Shown piece by piece: positions 1-9,944 of a stretch of DNA of 64,000 nt. A program made the translations under genes and the position numbers. Numbering within the stretch: the stretch's first letter is position 1; every line of letters starts with the position of its first letter. Origin of the DNA: Mesoflavibacter sp037029465 (GTDB lineage Bacteria > Bacteroidota > Bacteroidia > Flavobacteriales > Flavobacteriaceae); NCBI RefSeq assembly GCF_037029465.1, contig NZ_JAYMEM010000004.1, forward strand, positions 25,420-89,419, written 5' to 3'. The notes under the pieces are model-generated. The model made no database searches. It was not told where the DNA came from and saw nothing but the letters and a program-made list of their open reading frames with translations.

Positions 1-1207
1 TTAATGATGCAATAACGATATAGAGTTGTAATTTTTTCTCGGCAAATTCTAATTCTAATTCTTTTTCTTTAACAGCTTGCTGTGTTTGAAAATTAGCAAG
101 TGCTTTAGACAAGTCTTCTGAGTAAATTTGCTTATTCAACACAACTGCATCTCTTTGATATTCTAGCGCTTCTTTTAAATAACCGTGTTGCTCTAAAGCT
201 TCACCCATATCATAATAAATATAATAGTAATCATTAGCGTTTAATTTTGGCTTTGCTAGCACTTTTATCTTTTCGCCAAACTCTAATATGTTATTAACTT
301 CAAACTGATTAAAAATCTTATTTACTCTTTCACTTTCTAAAGAAAGGTACTTTAAATATTTAGCATAAAATGCATAGCTATCTTCTCTGGTTTTAGGATT
401 GCTATACAATTTAAGTAGCAAAGTATCTACTTCATTTTCATATCCTCCTTTATAAACATAAGCATCAATTGTGTTCATTAAAGTACCTCTGTAATATTGA
501 GAATGCTGTGGTAGTTTTTCTTCTAATTTTAAAATTGACTCGCAAGTATTTATATACTCTTGAAGGTTCTGAACATTCATATAATAGTTGCAAGAATAGT
601 ACAATGAAGCTATTTGTAATGGCTTATCATTAAACTTTTTAGCAACACTTAAATTATTATCTAATAGTGCTTTTGCTTCTTCATTTTTATTTTGAATTAA
701 GAATAATACAATATCATGAAAATCTAAATAAGCATTTGCAATAATTACTTCTTGCTTACTTTGATTAAGATTTTGTACGTATTTTTCTAACTCTTCATTA
801 ATCTTTGACGATTGATCTATCGTCTTAGCATCATCACGTAAGACAGAAATCTGATTTAATTTAATGTAAAAATAATCCTCGTTAAACACATTAGAAGCTG
901 GTTGCTTAATCGAATTATCTATAAAATTTGAAACTAAATTGTATTGATGAAATTGTGAATTTGACACACTATCAATAAACACCCTATAAGAAGATATTTT
1001 AGAGATATTACCATTTATAACATCATTTAATATTGATGTATAATCAGAGTTGTCTTTAATTTTTGAAAAATATACTTTAGCCGAATCTTTTTGTTGCTGA
1101 AGAATATATTGCTCAACTTTTTCAATATTACTTTTTTCTGTTTGCGCGTTTACTTGAAAAAAAAACACACTAAAAAAAAGAAATAGAAAGCACTTAATTT
1201 TGTTCAT
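1..1207 (-). CDS. Secreted/membrane sensor-like protein, 3' part cut by window edge
   Basis: An uninterrupted minus-strand frame runs from an ATG at 1207 off the left edge, giving 402 codons. Residues 1-23 form a signal peptide with a very hydrophobic Phe-rich core ending VNAQ. The body is helical, rich in Tyr, Leu and Glu, and resembles degenerate TPR arrays. It then runs through a charged coiled coil (KEKELELEFAEKK) into the start of a hydrophobic stretch, LQLYIVIASL, at the window edge. TPR-like sensor, coiled coil, then a membrane helix is the usual plan of flavobacterial periplasmic-sensor histidine kinases or LuxR-type regulators. The output domain is outside the window, so the class is inferred only. 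The start codon lies 2 bp after the stop of the upstream MutS-like gene, so the two are probably co-transcribed. Confidence 0.75.
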   Translation of the reverse strand, partial: MNKIKCFLFLFFSVFFFQVNAQTEKSNIEKVEQYILQQQKDSAKVYFSKIKDNSDYTSILNDVINGNISKISSYRVFIDSVSNSQFHQYNLVSNFIDNSIKQPASNVFNEDYFYIKLNQISVLRDDAKTIDQSSKINEELEKYVQNLNQSKQEVIIANAYLDFHDIVLFLIQNKNEEAKALLDNNLSVAKKFNDKPLQIASLYYSCNYYMNVQNLQEYINTCESILKLEEKLPQHSQYYRGTLMNTIDAYVYKGGYENEVDTLLLKLYSNPKTREDSYAFYAKYLKYLSLESERVNKIFNQFEVNNILEFGEKIKVLAKPKLNANDYYYIYYDMGEALEQHGYLKEALEYQRDAVVLNKQIYSEDLSKALANFQTQQAVKEKELELEFAEKKLQLYIVIASL

Positions 1208-1209
1208 AT

Positions 1210-2979
1210 TTATACAATTTCCATCTTTTTTAATAAAAAGCTAGCATTCATGTTTTGACAAATTCCCTTTTTAAAGGTGTAATCAAAATACAGTTCGTCA
1301 TTAACAATTTGAGCATCAAAATAATAATTTTTTACAGCTTCTAATTCTTTTTCTATCTCACACAAACTTAAATCGTGTGTAGCAATTATACCTGTTGCGT
1401 TACTAGCTACTAGCTTTTCTACAAACTTCCTACTACCAATAGCTTTATCTGTACTATTTGTACCTTTTAAAATTTCATCTAAAATGATAAAATAATCATC
1501 TGTTTTTATAGCTTCAACTATATATTTAAGTCTGGTTAATTCGCTAAAAAAGTATGAACTATCATCGGTTAAAGAATCTGTTGTACGCATACTTGTTATT
1601 AACTTTACTGGACTATATTCACTTGATTTTGCACAAACTGGCAAACCAATATTAGCCATAACAATATGTAGAGAAACCGTGCGCAAAAAAGTACTTTTTC
1701 CAGCCATATTAGCACCAGTGATGATAAAAAATTGCTGATTATTAATTTCAAAATCGTTATCAACACGCTTTTCTGTCTTTAATAAAGGATGACCTAATTG
1801 ATTAACTTTAGTGGTTTGTTTGGTGTCTAAAATCTTTGGAAAGATATATTGTGGATGATTAAACGCATAGTTACCAAAACTGTTGTAAGCATCAAAAAAG
1901 CTAACGACTTCAAACCACTGCTCTACGGTGTCATGATAATTTTCTATCCATTTTTCAATAGAAAAACTGTGTTTAACGTCGGTTAAAAAATAACCATTAC
2001 CAAAAATGGCAGAAATAAAGTTATTACGATTATCTAAAGCATCCATTGCTTTGGATAATTCGGTTAAAATATCTGAAGCTTTTTTAGATTCTTGTTTTAT
2101 CTTTTGTTGTTTATCTTTTAATAAAGACGCTTTAAATTCTTCGTTTTCAATTAGCTTAAGTAACAACGCGTATTGTCTAAATGTATCTCTTATTTTATCT
2201 GTGTTTGAAGCTAAACTGCTTATCTTTTTTAAATATTTACCAGTAATAAAAAAACCAACAAAAATCCAGTATCCAAAATATTGTGGCTCTACAATTTTAA
2301 AAATCACTGATGCTAATAACACTAAAGATGTAATTCCAAAAACTAGTGGAATATACTTCATCCATTTTGGTAAAAACCTCTTATGATTTTTTAGAAAATA
2401 AACCACTTGACTAACATCGGTTTCTACATGTATTAAACTTGCTGTTGCTTGATATTCTTGACGCCAGCTAGGTTTTTCTGCCAACTCTTTTATAACTTGT
2501 TGCCTATCTTTTATTTGTTTTATTTGATTTGCTTTTAAAGCATTTGCTAGTTTTTTCTGTCCTTCTTTTGTAGCTGTTCTATCTAAAAACTGAAAAAATG
2601 AGCCTCTACCAAATAAATCAATATCTAAAGCGTAATTATGGTTGGCGTCTTGATAGATTTCACCTTTGTCTTTGTAGAAAAAATCTCCTGATGCAATTTT
2701 AATTTCTTCTTCATTAATAGCAACTAATTGTTTCTTTAAAAGATACTGTTTTTTAATATTGGTATATTTAGATAATAGCAATAAAAAAAGAGATATTCCT
2801 ACAATTAAAATTACAAAAAACAGTGTCCAGTTTTCAAAAAAAGTATATAACCCAAAAGCGGTAAGCACAAATACTGTAATACGTAAAAGACTTAAACTAA
2901 ACAACTGCTTGTTGAGTTTAGATACCTCATCAGAAAAAGTCACAATACTGTTTTTATAAAAAGAGATAGGTTGCTGCAT
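1210..2979 (-). CDS. Membrane-anchored MutS-family ATPase
   Basis: This 589-residue protein has a C-terminal MutS ATPase domain. The Walker A motif GANMAGKST is near residue 425 and Walker B FIILDEI near residue 500, followed by the MutS-type stretch GTNSTDKAIGS and the switch HD in ATHDLSLCE. Unlike canonical MutS there is no mismatch-recognition domain. The N-terminal half carries four hydrophobic segments, two near residues 35-70 and two near 210-250, which predicts membrane anchoring. Such MutS-related proteins are common in Bacteroidetes and their role is not established. I use the ATG at 2979 (MQQPISFY); an in-frame start 13 codons upstream would overlap the sdh terminator. It is followed at once by the truncated sensor-like gene. 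Confidence 0.85.
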   Translation of the reverse strand: MQQPISFYKNSIVTFSDEVSKLNKQLFSLSLLRITVFVLTAFGLYTFFENWTLFFVILIVGISLFLLLLSKYTNIKKQYLLKKQLVAINEEEIKIASGDFFYKDKGEIYQDANHNYALDIDLFGRGSFFQFLDRTATKEGQKKLANALKANQIKQIKDRQQVIKELAEKPSWRQEYQATASLIHVETDVSQVVYFLKNHKRFLPKWMKYIPLVFGITSLVLLASVIFKIVEPQYFGYWIFVGFFITGKYLKKISSLASNTDKIRDTFRQYALLLKLIENEEFKASLLKDKQQKIKQESKKASDILTELSKAMDALDNRNNFISAIFGNGYFLTDVKHSFSIEKWIENYHDTVEQWFEVVSFFDAYNSFGNYAFNHPQYIFPKILDTKQTTKVNQLGHPLLKTEKRVDNDFEINNQQFFIITGANMAGKSTFLRTVSLHIVMANIGLPVCAKSSEYSPVKLITSMRTTDSLTDDSSYFFSELTRLKYIVEAIKTDDYFIILDEILKGTNSTDKAIGSRKFVEKLVASNATGIIATHDLSLCEIEKELEAVKNYYFDAQIVNDELYFDYTFKKGICQNMNASFLLKKMEIV

Positions 2980-3002
2980 GATTAAAATTATATAAGTAAA
3001 GA

Positions 3003-3042
3003 AACAAAAAAATCTCAAGAAGCAAGCCTCTTGAGATTTTTA
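3003..3042 (-). terminator. Rho-independent terminator of the sdh operon
   Basis: A perfect 10-bp stem, AATCTCAAGA (3011-3020) with TCTTGAGATT (3029-3038), encloses an 8-nt loop. On the minus strand it is followed by a T-run. It lies 22 bp beyond the sdhB stop and before the MutS-like start, so it closes the sdh transcript. Confidence 0.85.
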
Positions 3043-3063
3043 AAAACTTTTATTTGGATTGGT

Positions 3064-3810
3064 CTAGCCTTTAAGGCTTGCCTTAAGATATTCGCTATTC
3101 ATACGAGCAATGTTTTCTAAAGAAATTCCTTTAGGACATTCAATCTCGCAAGCTCCGGTATTGGTACAGTTACCAAAACCTTCTTCATCCATTTGCTTAA
3201 CCATATTTAGAACACGGTCTGTAGCTTCTACTTGACCTTGTGGTAATAATGCAAATTGAGACACTTTAGCACCAACAAAAAGCATTGCACTAGAGTTTTT
3301 ACAAGTTGCTACACAAGCACCACAACCAATACACGTTGCTGCTGCAAACGCATCGTCTGCGTCATGTTTATTTACAGGAATTGCATTAGCATCTATAGTA
3401 TTACCAGATGTGTTTACAGAAATAAATCCACCTGCATGTTGTATACGGTCAAAAGCACTTCTATCTACAACTAAATCTTTAATTACAGGGAATGCTTTGG
3501 CTCTAAATGGTTCGATGAAAATGGTATCACCGTCTTTAAACATACGCATGTGTAATTGACAGGTTGTTATGCCTCTATCAGGTCCGTGTGCTTCACCATT
3601 AATGTATAACGAACACATACCGCAAATACCTTCACGACAATCATGATCAAACGCTACAGGCTCTTCACCTTTGTTAATCAATTGTTCGTTTAATACGTCT
3701 AACATTTCTAAAAAAGACATATCTGGTGAAATATCGCTAACTTGATAGTCAACCATTTTTCCTTTATCGTTAGCGTTTTTTTGACGCCATATTTTTAATG
3801 TTAAATTCAT
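3064..3810 (-). CDS. sdhB: Succinate dehydrogenase/fumarate reductase iron-sulfur subunit
   Basis: This 248-residue SdhB carries electrons from the flavoprotein to the membrane cytochrome in complex II (succinate:menaquinone oxidoreductase). The N-terminal ferredoxin domain shows Cys58, Cys63, Cys66 and Cys84 for the [2Fe-2S] cluster. The C-terminal domain holds CIGCGACVATC (160-170) and Cys215, Cys221 and Cys225 for the [4Fe-4S] and [3Fe-4S] clusters. The fit is to the Bacteroidetes/epsilon-type SdhB that works with a single large cytochrome b subunit. It is the last gene of the sdh operon, followed by a strong terminator at 3011-3038. Confidence 0.97.
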   Translation of the reverse strand: MNLTLKIWRQKNANDKGKMVDYQVSDISPDMSFLEMLDVLNEQLINKGEEPVAFDHDCREGICGMCSLYINGEAHGPDRGITTCQLHMRMFKDGDTIFIEPFRAKAFPVIKDLVVDRSAFDRIQHAGGFISVNTSGNTIDANAIPVNKHDADDAFAAATCIGCGACVATCKNSSAMLFVGAKVSQFALLPQGQVEATDRVLNMVKQMDEEGFGNCTNTGACEIECPKGISLENIARMNSEYLKASLKG

Positions 3811-3831
3811 AACAATTGTTTTTTATTGATC

Positions 3832-4185
3832 TTAACGGTGTTGGTTACTTCCTATTTCTTGAATGCCTAAACCAGCTTTTTCAAAGTCAATATCCAAACC
3901 GCCTGTTTTTTTAAGTATAAAATTAATTATTGCTGTTGTTATTAGCGTAACAATAAACACCATAATCCCATAAAAGATTGGTGCAAGAATGATTACGAAT
4001 AATCCACCTCCTATAATTGCTGCGCCAGGACCAAAATCTTGACTAGCACCAACTGCAGAAAATAACAACATAAATGGAACAAAAATAACAAGCATAATTA
4101 ATGCGGTTGCTATAGCTGCTATAGTCGCATATTTTACTGGATCTATACGCATTAAGCGTAATGTCATTCTGTTACTTGTATCCAT
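3832..4185 (-). CDS. Small membrane protein inside the sdh operon, function unknown
   Basis: This 117-residue protein has two strong hydrophobic segments, about residues 20-47 and 55-92, separated by a Gly/Ala-rich turn. The C-terminus is polar and charged. It starts 5 bp after the sdhA stop and ends 21 bp before sdhB, so it is transcribed with complex II. I do not recognise a named domain. The second hydrophobic block ends in a stretch (TAIINFILKKTGGLDIDFE) like that of small integral proteins of the DUF3566 type, but the resemblance is weak. It is not SdhD, since the single SdhC here already has five segments. A role in assembly or stability of the dehydrogenase is only a guess from position. 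Confidence 0.8.
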   Translation of the reverse strand: MDTSNRMTLRLMRIDPVKYATIAAIATALIMLVIFVPFMLLFSAVGASQDFGPGAAIIGGGLFVIILAPIFYGIMVFIVTLITTAIINFILKKTGGLDIDFEKAGLGIQEIGSNQHR

Positions 4186-4190
4186 CTTTA

Positions 4191-6203
4191 TTATTTGTAA
4201 CTTCTTTGTTTTAACTCGATATCGTTAAACTCAAGTTGTTCTTTGTGTAATTGCGCTTCACTTGGTTGTCCTTTGTATTCCCAAGCAGCAACGTAAGCAA
4301 AGTTTTCGTCATCACGTTTTGCTTCACCTTTTTGCTCTCCACTTTCTTCAACAAAGTCTTCTCTAAAGTGTCCACCACAAGATTCTTCACGATGTAATGC
4401 ATCTTTAGCAAATAACTCTCCTAATTCTAAGAAATCTGCTACACGACCAGCTTTAGCTAACTCTTCGTTAAATTCGTCTGCTGTTCCTGGTACTCTTACT
4501 TCTTTCCAGAATTCTTCACGTAAAGCTTTTATTTCTGAAATAGCTTCAGTTAAACCTTTTACATTACGTGCCATACCAACTTTGTTCCACATGATTTTTC
4601 CTAATTTCTTGTGGAAATAATCTACAGAATGCTTTCCTTCATTATTTATAAAGAAATCGATACTATCACGTACATTTTTCTCTGCTTCTTCAAATTCTTT
4701 TGAATCTGTAGAAATTGGTCCTGTTCTAATATCGTGTGATAAATAATCACCGATAGTATAAGGTAACACAAAATAACCGTCTGCTAATCCTTGCATTAAA
4801 GCAGATGCACCTAAACGGTTGGCACCATGATCAGAGAAGTTAGCTTCTCCAATTGCATATAATCCAGAAACGGTTGTTTGTAAGTTATAATCTACCCAAA
4901 GTCCACCCATTGTATAGTGTACTGCAGGATAAATCATCATCGGAGTTTCATATGGGTTTTGATCTACGATTTTTTCGTACATCTGGAATAAGTTACCGTA
5001 TTTAGTTTTGATAACTTCTTGTCCTAATTTTTTAACTAAAGCAGCATCGCTTTCATCTAAACCTTTAACGTGTGCTTGCTCTTTACCGTAACGTGTTATT
5101 GCAGAAGCAAAGTCTAAGTAAACTGCTTCTCCTGTTGCGTTTACACCGTAACCTGCATCACAACGCTCTTTTGCCGCACGAGAGGCAACATCACGAGGGA
5201 CAAGGTTACCAAATGCTGGATAACGACGCTCTAAGTAATAATCTCTATTTTCTTCAGCAATTTCAGTTGGTTTTAATCGTCCTTCTCTAATTGCTTTTAC
5301 ATCTTCAATGTTTTTTGGTACCCAAATACGTCCGTCATTACGTAACGACTCAGACATTAATGTTAATTTAGATTGGTGATCTCCTGTAACAGGAATACAT
5401 GTTGGGTGAATTTGCGTGTAACATGGGTTTGCAAAATAAGCACCACGTTTGTGCGCTTTCCAAGCTGCTGTTACGTTACTACCCATTGCATTTGTTGATA
5501 AGAAAAATACATTACCGTATCCACCAGTACCTAAAACTACTGCGTGAGCTGAGTGACGCTCGATTTCACCTGTAACTAAATTACGAGTAATGATACCTCT
5601 TGCTTTACCGTCTACAATTACTACATCTAGCATTTCATGACGGTTGTACATTTTTATTTTTCCACGTCCTATTTGACGGTTCATTGCAGAGTAAGCTCCT
5701 AATAATAATTGCTGACCTGTTTGTCCTGCTGCGTAAAATGTACGAGATACTAACACTCCACCAAAAGAACGGTTGTCTAATAATCCACCATATTCACGTG
5801 CAAAAGGAACACCTTGTGCTACACATTGGTCAATAATATTTGCAGAAACTTCTGCTAAACGATATACGTTTGCTTCTCTAGAACGGTAATCTCCTCCTTT
5901 TACAGTATCGTAAAATAAACGATAGTTTGAGTCACCATCTCCTTGATAATTTTTGGCAGCATTAATACCACCTTGCGCTGCAATAGAGTGCGCACGTCTT
6001 GGTGAATCCTGAAAGCAAAATGCTTTCACATTATAACCTAACTCTGCCAAAGTAGCAGCAGCAGATCCACCAGCTAATCCAGTACCAACAACAATAACAT
6101 CTATAAGACGCTTGTTAGCTGGGTTAACTAAATTGATTTTATTTTTATGATTAGTCCATTTGTCTGCAATTGGACCTTTAGGTACTTTTGAATCTAAACT
6201 CAT
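4191..6203 (-). CDS. sdhA: Succinate dehydrogenase/fumarate reductase flavoprotein subunit
   Basis: This 670-residue catalytic subunit oxidises succinate to fumarate with covalently bound FAD. The dinucleotide-binding motif VVGTGLAGGSAA is at residues 38-49. The FAD-linkage motif RRAHSIAAQGG contains the expected histidine at residue 72. The large C-terminal helical domain has the usual family length. I place the start at ATG 6203 (MSLDSK). A TTG two codons upstream is in frame but a poorer choice, since the ATG lies 14 nt after the sdhC stop. It is the second gene of sdhC-sdhA-(membrane protein)-sdhB. Confidence 0.97.
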   Translation of the reverse strand: MSLDSKVPKGPIADKWTNHKNKINLVNPANKRLIDVIVVGTGLAGGSAAATLAELGYNVKAFCFQDSPRRAHSIAAQGGINAAKNYQGDGDSNYRLFYDTVKGGDYRSREANVYRLAEVSANIIDQCVAQGVPFAREYGGLLDNRSFGGVLVSRTFYAAGQTGQQLLLGAYSAMNRQIGRGKIKMYNRHEMLDVVIVDGKARGIITRNLVTGEIERHSAHAVVLGTGGYGNVFFLSTNAMGSNVTAAWKAHKRGAYFANPCYTQIHPTCIPVTGDHQSKLTLMSESLRNDGRIWVPKNIEDVKAIREGRLKPTEIAEENRDYYLERRYPAFGNLVPRDVASRAAKERCDAGYGVNATGEAVYLDFASAITRYGKEQAHVKGLDESDAALVKKLGQEVIKTKYGNLFQMYEKIVDQNPYETPMMIYPAVHYTMGGLWVDYNLQTTVSGLYAIGEANFSDHGANRLGASALMQGLADGYFVLPYTIGDYLSHDIRTGPISTDSKEFEEAEKNVRDSIDFFINNEGKHSVDYFHKKLGKIMWNKVGMARNVKGLTEAISEIKALREEFWKEVRVPGTADEFNEELAKAGRVADFLELGELFAKDALHREESCGGHFREDFVEESGEQKGEAKRDDENFAYVAAWEYKGQPSEAQLHKEQLEFNDIELKQRSYK

Positions 6204-6216
6204 AGTCAACTATTTT

Positions 6217-6891
<675 letters not shown>

Positions 6892-6919
6892 TGTATATAT
6901 GGTTAATTTTTTCTTTTTA

Positions 6920-6950
6920 CAAAGATAAGCCTCAGAGCAATTTATAGCAA
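6920..6950 (-). promoter_or_regulatory. Promoter of the sdh operon
   Basis: On the minus strand a TTG at 6950-6948 is followed after 20 bp by TATCTTTG at 6927-6920. This matches the Bacteroidetes housekeeping sigma consensus TTG-N17-20-TAnnTTTG. The start codon of sdhC lies about 29 bp downstream. Confidence 0.75.
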
Positions 6951-7000
6951 ATTAAAAGCAGTATTTACGCTATTTAGAATGAGTTTAATTAATTTGAAAC

Positions 7001-9844
7001 TTACTTTACTTCAAACGTTTTAGTTGTGTCATTAATTTTGATTGAGTATTTCCCTTTTGGCAAGTAAAATTTTCCGTTTTTAGCTTTGTTAATGATTAAA
7101 GACGAATTCTCTTTTAACAACTTTTCTTTAGCTTCTTCGGTAATATCTAAACCGTATTCAAGATAATTAAAACCTTTAATTGCGTAAACAGATGTTGTTT
7201 GTAACACTGTGTTTTCTTCGGTTAGTATTTGAAATTCGGTTTTTCCCGTAAAGTTGCTATAATATTCTACAGCTAATTTTGGTTCAAATGGTTTTGCCCA
7301 TTTGCTCCAACTACTTCCCCAACGTCCAGAATATCTTACATCATTTACATCAAAAATTGAAATATTTTGAGACGCACTTTCAACCTCATCATATTTTTGA
7401 AGATTTGCCACATTGGTTTTATAAATACTTCTTCCGTGTGTTGCTAATAACAAATCATTAGTGTCTTTTTGAATCACCAAATCATGTACTGCAACTGCTG
7501 GTAAACCTTTAGAAAATGCTTGCCATGCTTCACCTTTATTAAAAGATACATACACGCCATTATCGGTTCCTAAATACAACATACTTTGATTTACAGGATC
7601 TTCTTTAATCACGTTTACTGGAGACATCGGTACGTTTGAAGAAATATCTTTCCACGTTTGACCAAAGTCATCAGACCTATAAATGTATGTTGAAAAATCG
7701 TCCCAACGGTAACCGTTTAACGTTACATAAACACGTTCTTTTTTATGTGAAGACGCTATAACGCGACTTACCCATAAATCTTTTGGAAATGAGGTTGAAA
7801 TGTTTTGCCAATTCGCTCCACCATTTTTAGTCACGTGTAATAACCCATCATCACTACCTGCGTAAATTAATCCAAATTGAAATGGCGATTCGCTAATACT
7901 TGTTAAAGTACCGTAGGCAACATTTCCTTTTTTGCCTCCATTGGTTAAATCGTCACTAATAGCTTCCCAAGTATTTCCTTGGTCTAAAGATCGCATTAAT
8001 TTATTACCACCTAAATACAAAATATCTTGATTGTGGCTAGAAAGTTCTATTGGTGTTTGCCAGTTAAAACGATACGGACTTTCACCTAATTGATGTTTTG
8101 GTTGTATGTAAGTTTGGTCTTCAGTTTCAAAATTTAATCGATAATAATTACCAAATTGGTAACCTGTGTAAATAATATTTGGATTGCGGTTATCAATTTC
8201 TATTTGCATACCATCTCCGCCCATAATCATTTCCCAAGGATATTGCCCGTATTGCTGCCAACCTCTATCTTCTGGAGCATTATTTGCACCTTTCCAAACA
8301 CCATTATCCTGTAAGCCACCATACACATTGTAAGGCGTTTGATTGTCAACGTTTATAGCATAAAATTGCCCAACAGATGGCGAGTTGTTTTTAATCCAGG
8401 TTTCGCCATCATCATAAGTAATGTTTACGCCTCCATCATTACCATTAATTAAATGATTTGGGTTTTTAGGATTAATCCACAGCGCATGATGATCTGCATG
8501 GACATTTTCTGCATCTATAGATGTAAATGTTTTACCACCATCTTTAGATTTTAAAATTGGAACACCATAAATATACACGTGTTCTTGATTGGCTGGCGAC
8601 ACGTAAATATGTCCAAAATAATAGCCGTAACTGTAATATAAATCGTCTATATAATCGTCATGCGTTTTACGCCAAGTTAATCCTCCATCTGTACTTTTAT
8701 ACACTTCTGCTCCAATAACTGGCGTGTCAAATAACATAGAGTTGGCATCTTCTAAATAAGTTGCTAAATCGGCAGGTTTTACATTACCGCTACGTACCAT
8801 TTGTTTAACATTTTCGGCACGGTATTTTTCTTGAAAACCGTTAGTCTTTAAAAAATTATTCAGTTTTTTATCTTCTAATTTTAAAAATGCATCTGTACTC
8901 ATCGATTTAAAATCGTCTTTCTGCAAGCCGTTACTTTCATCTTTTTTAGCTTCAGAAGGTCTTCTAAATTGACTATCATGTATTGCATAAACAATATTAT
9001 TATCGTAAACTGCCAATCCTATTCGGCCAACACCATTTCCTGTAGGGAAACCACTTTCTTTAGTAGATACTTTTTGCCAAGTTTCACCTGCATCTGTACT
9101 TTTATAAATTGCAGAGTTATTTCCGCTTCCGTCAAAATTCCAAGCTTTTCTGTCTTTAGTCCAAGATGATGCAAACATGGTGTTATAATCGTTTGGTGAA
9201 TGTTGCACATCTATAATTCCGCTAACTTCATCCACAAACAAGGTTTTTGTCCACGTTTTTCCGCCATCTTTAGTTTTATAAATACCTCTATCTTTGCTTT
9301 TAGAGTACAAGCTACCAGTGACACCAACAACCACTTCTTCAGGATTGTTTGGATTAATTAAGATACGTCCAACGTGCTGCGAGTTTGGTAAACCAACATG
9401 CTGCCAAGTATTACCATTGTTATTAGATTTAAGCATACCAATACCAGCATAAGAAGAACGTGACGCATTGTTTTCTCCTGTTCCAACCCAAATGGTATTG
9501 CTATTCCAATCTACAGCAATATCACCTACATTTTGGGTTTGCGCACTATCTAAAATTGGCGTAAAAGACGTACCGTTATTTGTGGTATGCCAAACGCCAC
9601 CAGATGCGTAGCCTACATAAAATTCGGTTGGATTTTCTGGATTTACAGCCAAATCTACCACACGACCGCTCATTACCGTTGGTCCTATATTTTCAAATGG
9701 CACATTTTTGACAAGAGAACTATTTATAAGCTCTTTTTTAGCCTCTAAAGCTTGTTGTACTTTATTAGATGCTGTTGGTTTTTGTTGCGCATTGGCATTA
9801 AAAACAAAAAGTGTAAGTAAGATTAACAGAAGTTTAAGTCGCAT
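7001..9844 (-). CDS. Secreted BNR/sortilin-type beta-propeller protein
   Basis: This 947-residue protein has a signal peptide ending NANAQ near residue 20. It has many BNR/Asp-box units of the type S-x-D-x-G-x-T-W, for example SKSKDRGIYKTKDGGKTW and YKSTDGGLTWRKTHDD, spread through residues 60-800. These build VPS10/sortilin-like or sialidase-like propellers. A C-terminal region of about 100 residues looks like a small beta domain. Catalytic residues cannot be assigned, and the family (WD40/YVTN/BNR-like repeat proteins of Bacteroidetes) is mostly uncharacterised. It is a monocistronic minus-strand gene, and its upstream promoter (TTATCTTT) is weak. It ends in TKTFEVK without a recognisable type IX sorting domain. 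Confidence 0.88.
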   Translation of the reverse strand: MRLKLLLILLTLFVFNANAQQKPTASNKVQQALEAKKELINSSLVKNVPFENIGPTVMSGRVVDLAVNPENPTEFYVGYASGGVWHTTNNGTSFTPILDSAQTQNVGDIAVDWNSNTIWVGTGENNASRSSYAGIGMLKSNNNGNTWQHVGLPNSQHVGRILINPNNPEEVVVGVTGSLYSKSKDRGIYKTKDGGKTWTKTLFVDEVSGIIDVQHSPNDYNTMFASSWTKDRKAWNFDGSGNNSAIYKSTDAGETWQKVSTKESGFPTGNGVGRIGLAVYDNNIVYAIHDSQFRRPSEAKKDESNGLQKDDFKSMSTDAFLKLEDKKLNNFLKTNGFQEKYRAENVKQMVRSGNVKPADLATYLEDANSMLFDTPVIGAEVYKSTDGGLTWRKTHDDYIDDLYYSYGYYFGHIYVSPANQEHVYIYGVPILKSKDGGKTFTSIDAENVHADHHALWINPKNPNHLINGNDGGVNITYDDGETWIKNNSPSVGQFYAINVDNQTPYNVYGGLQDNGVWKGANNAPEDRGWQQYGQYPWEMIMGGDGMQIEIDNRNPNIIYTGYQFGNYYRLNFETEDQTYIQPKHQLGESPYRFNWQTPIELSSHNQDILYLGGNKLMRSLDQGNTWEAISDDLTNGGKKGNVAYGTLTSISESPFQFGLIYAGSDDGLLHVTKNGGANWQNISTSFPKDLWVSRVIASSHKKERVYVTLNGYRWDDFSTYIYRSDDFGQTWKDISSNVPMSPVNVIKEDPVNQSMLYLGTDNGVYVSFNKGEAWQAFSKGLPAVAVHDLVIQKDTNDLLLATHGRSIYKTNVANLQKYDEVESASQNISIFDVNDVRYSGRWGSSWSKWAKPFEPKLAVEYYSNFTGKTEFQILTEENTVLQTTSVYAIKGFNYLEYGLDITEEAKEKLLKENSSLIINKAKNGKFYLPKGKYSIKINDTTKTFEVK

Positions 9845-9881
9845 AGTTAGTATAATTTTCTTTAAAGATAATTAATCTTCT

Positions 9882-9889
9882 TATTTTTG
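9882..9889 (+). promoter_or_regulatory. -7 box of the aminopeptidase promoter
   Basis: TATTTTTG matches TAnnTTTG and lies about 55 bp before the start of the aminopeptidase gene. No clear -33 TTG is present at the right spacing, so confidence is moderate. Confidence 0.45.
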
Positions 9890-9911
9890 AAGAAATAAAT
9901 AGATAATACCT

Positions 9912-9930
9912 TTTCGCTTTCGCGGAAAGC
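9912..9930. repeat. GC-rich palindromic repeat, copy 1
   Basis: The 16-mer TTTCGCTTTCGCGGAA (9912-9927) sits in AT-rich intergenic DNA and extends into the palindrome GCTTTC-GCG-GAAAGC (9916-9930). The same 16-mer recurs at 34538-34553, also between genes. Confidence 0.7.
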
Positions 9931-9944
9931 AAAATAATATCCTA

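Noticed and set aside
1210..2979. Canonical mutS or mutS2
   Set aside because: There is no mismatch-recognition domain and no Smr domain, and the N-terminus is membrane-spanning.
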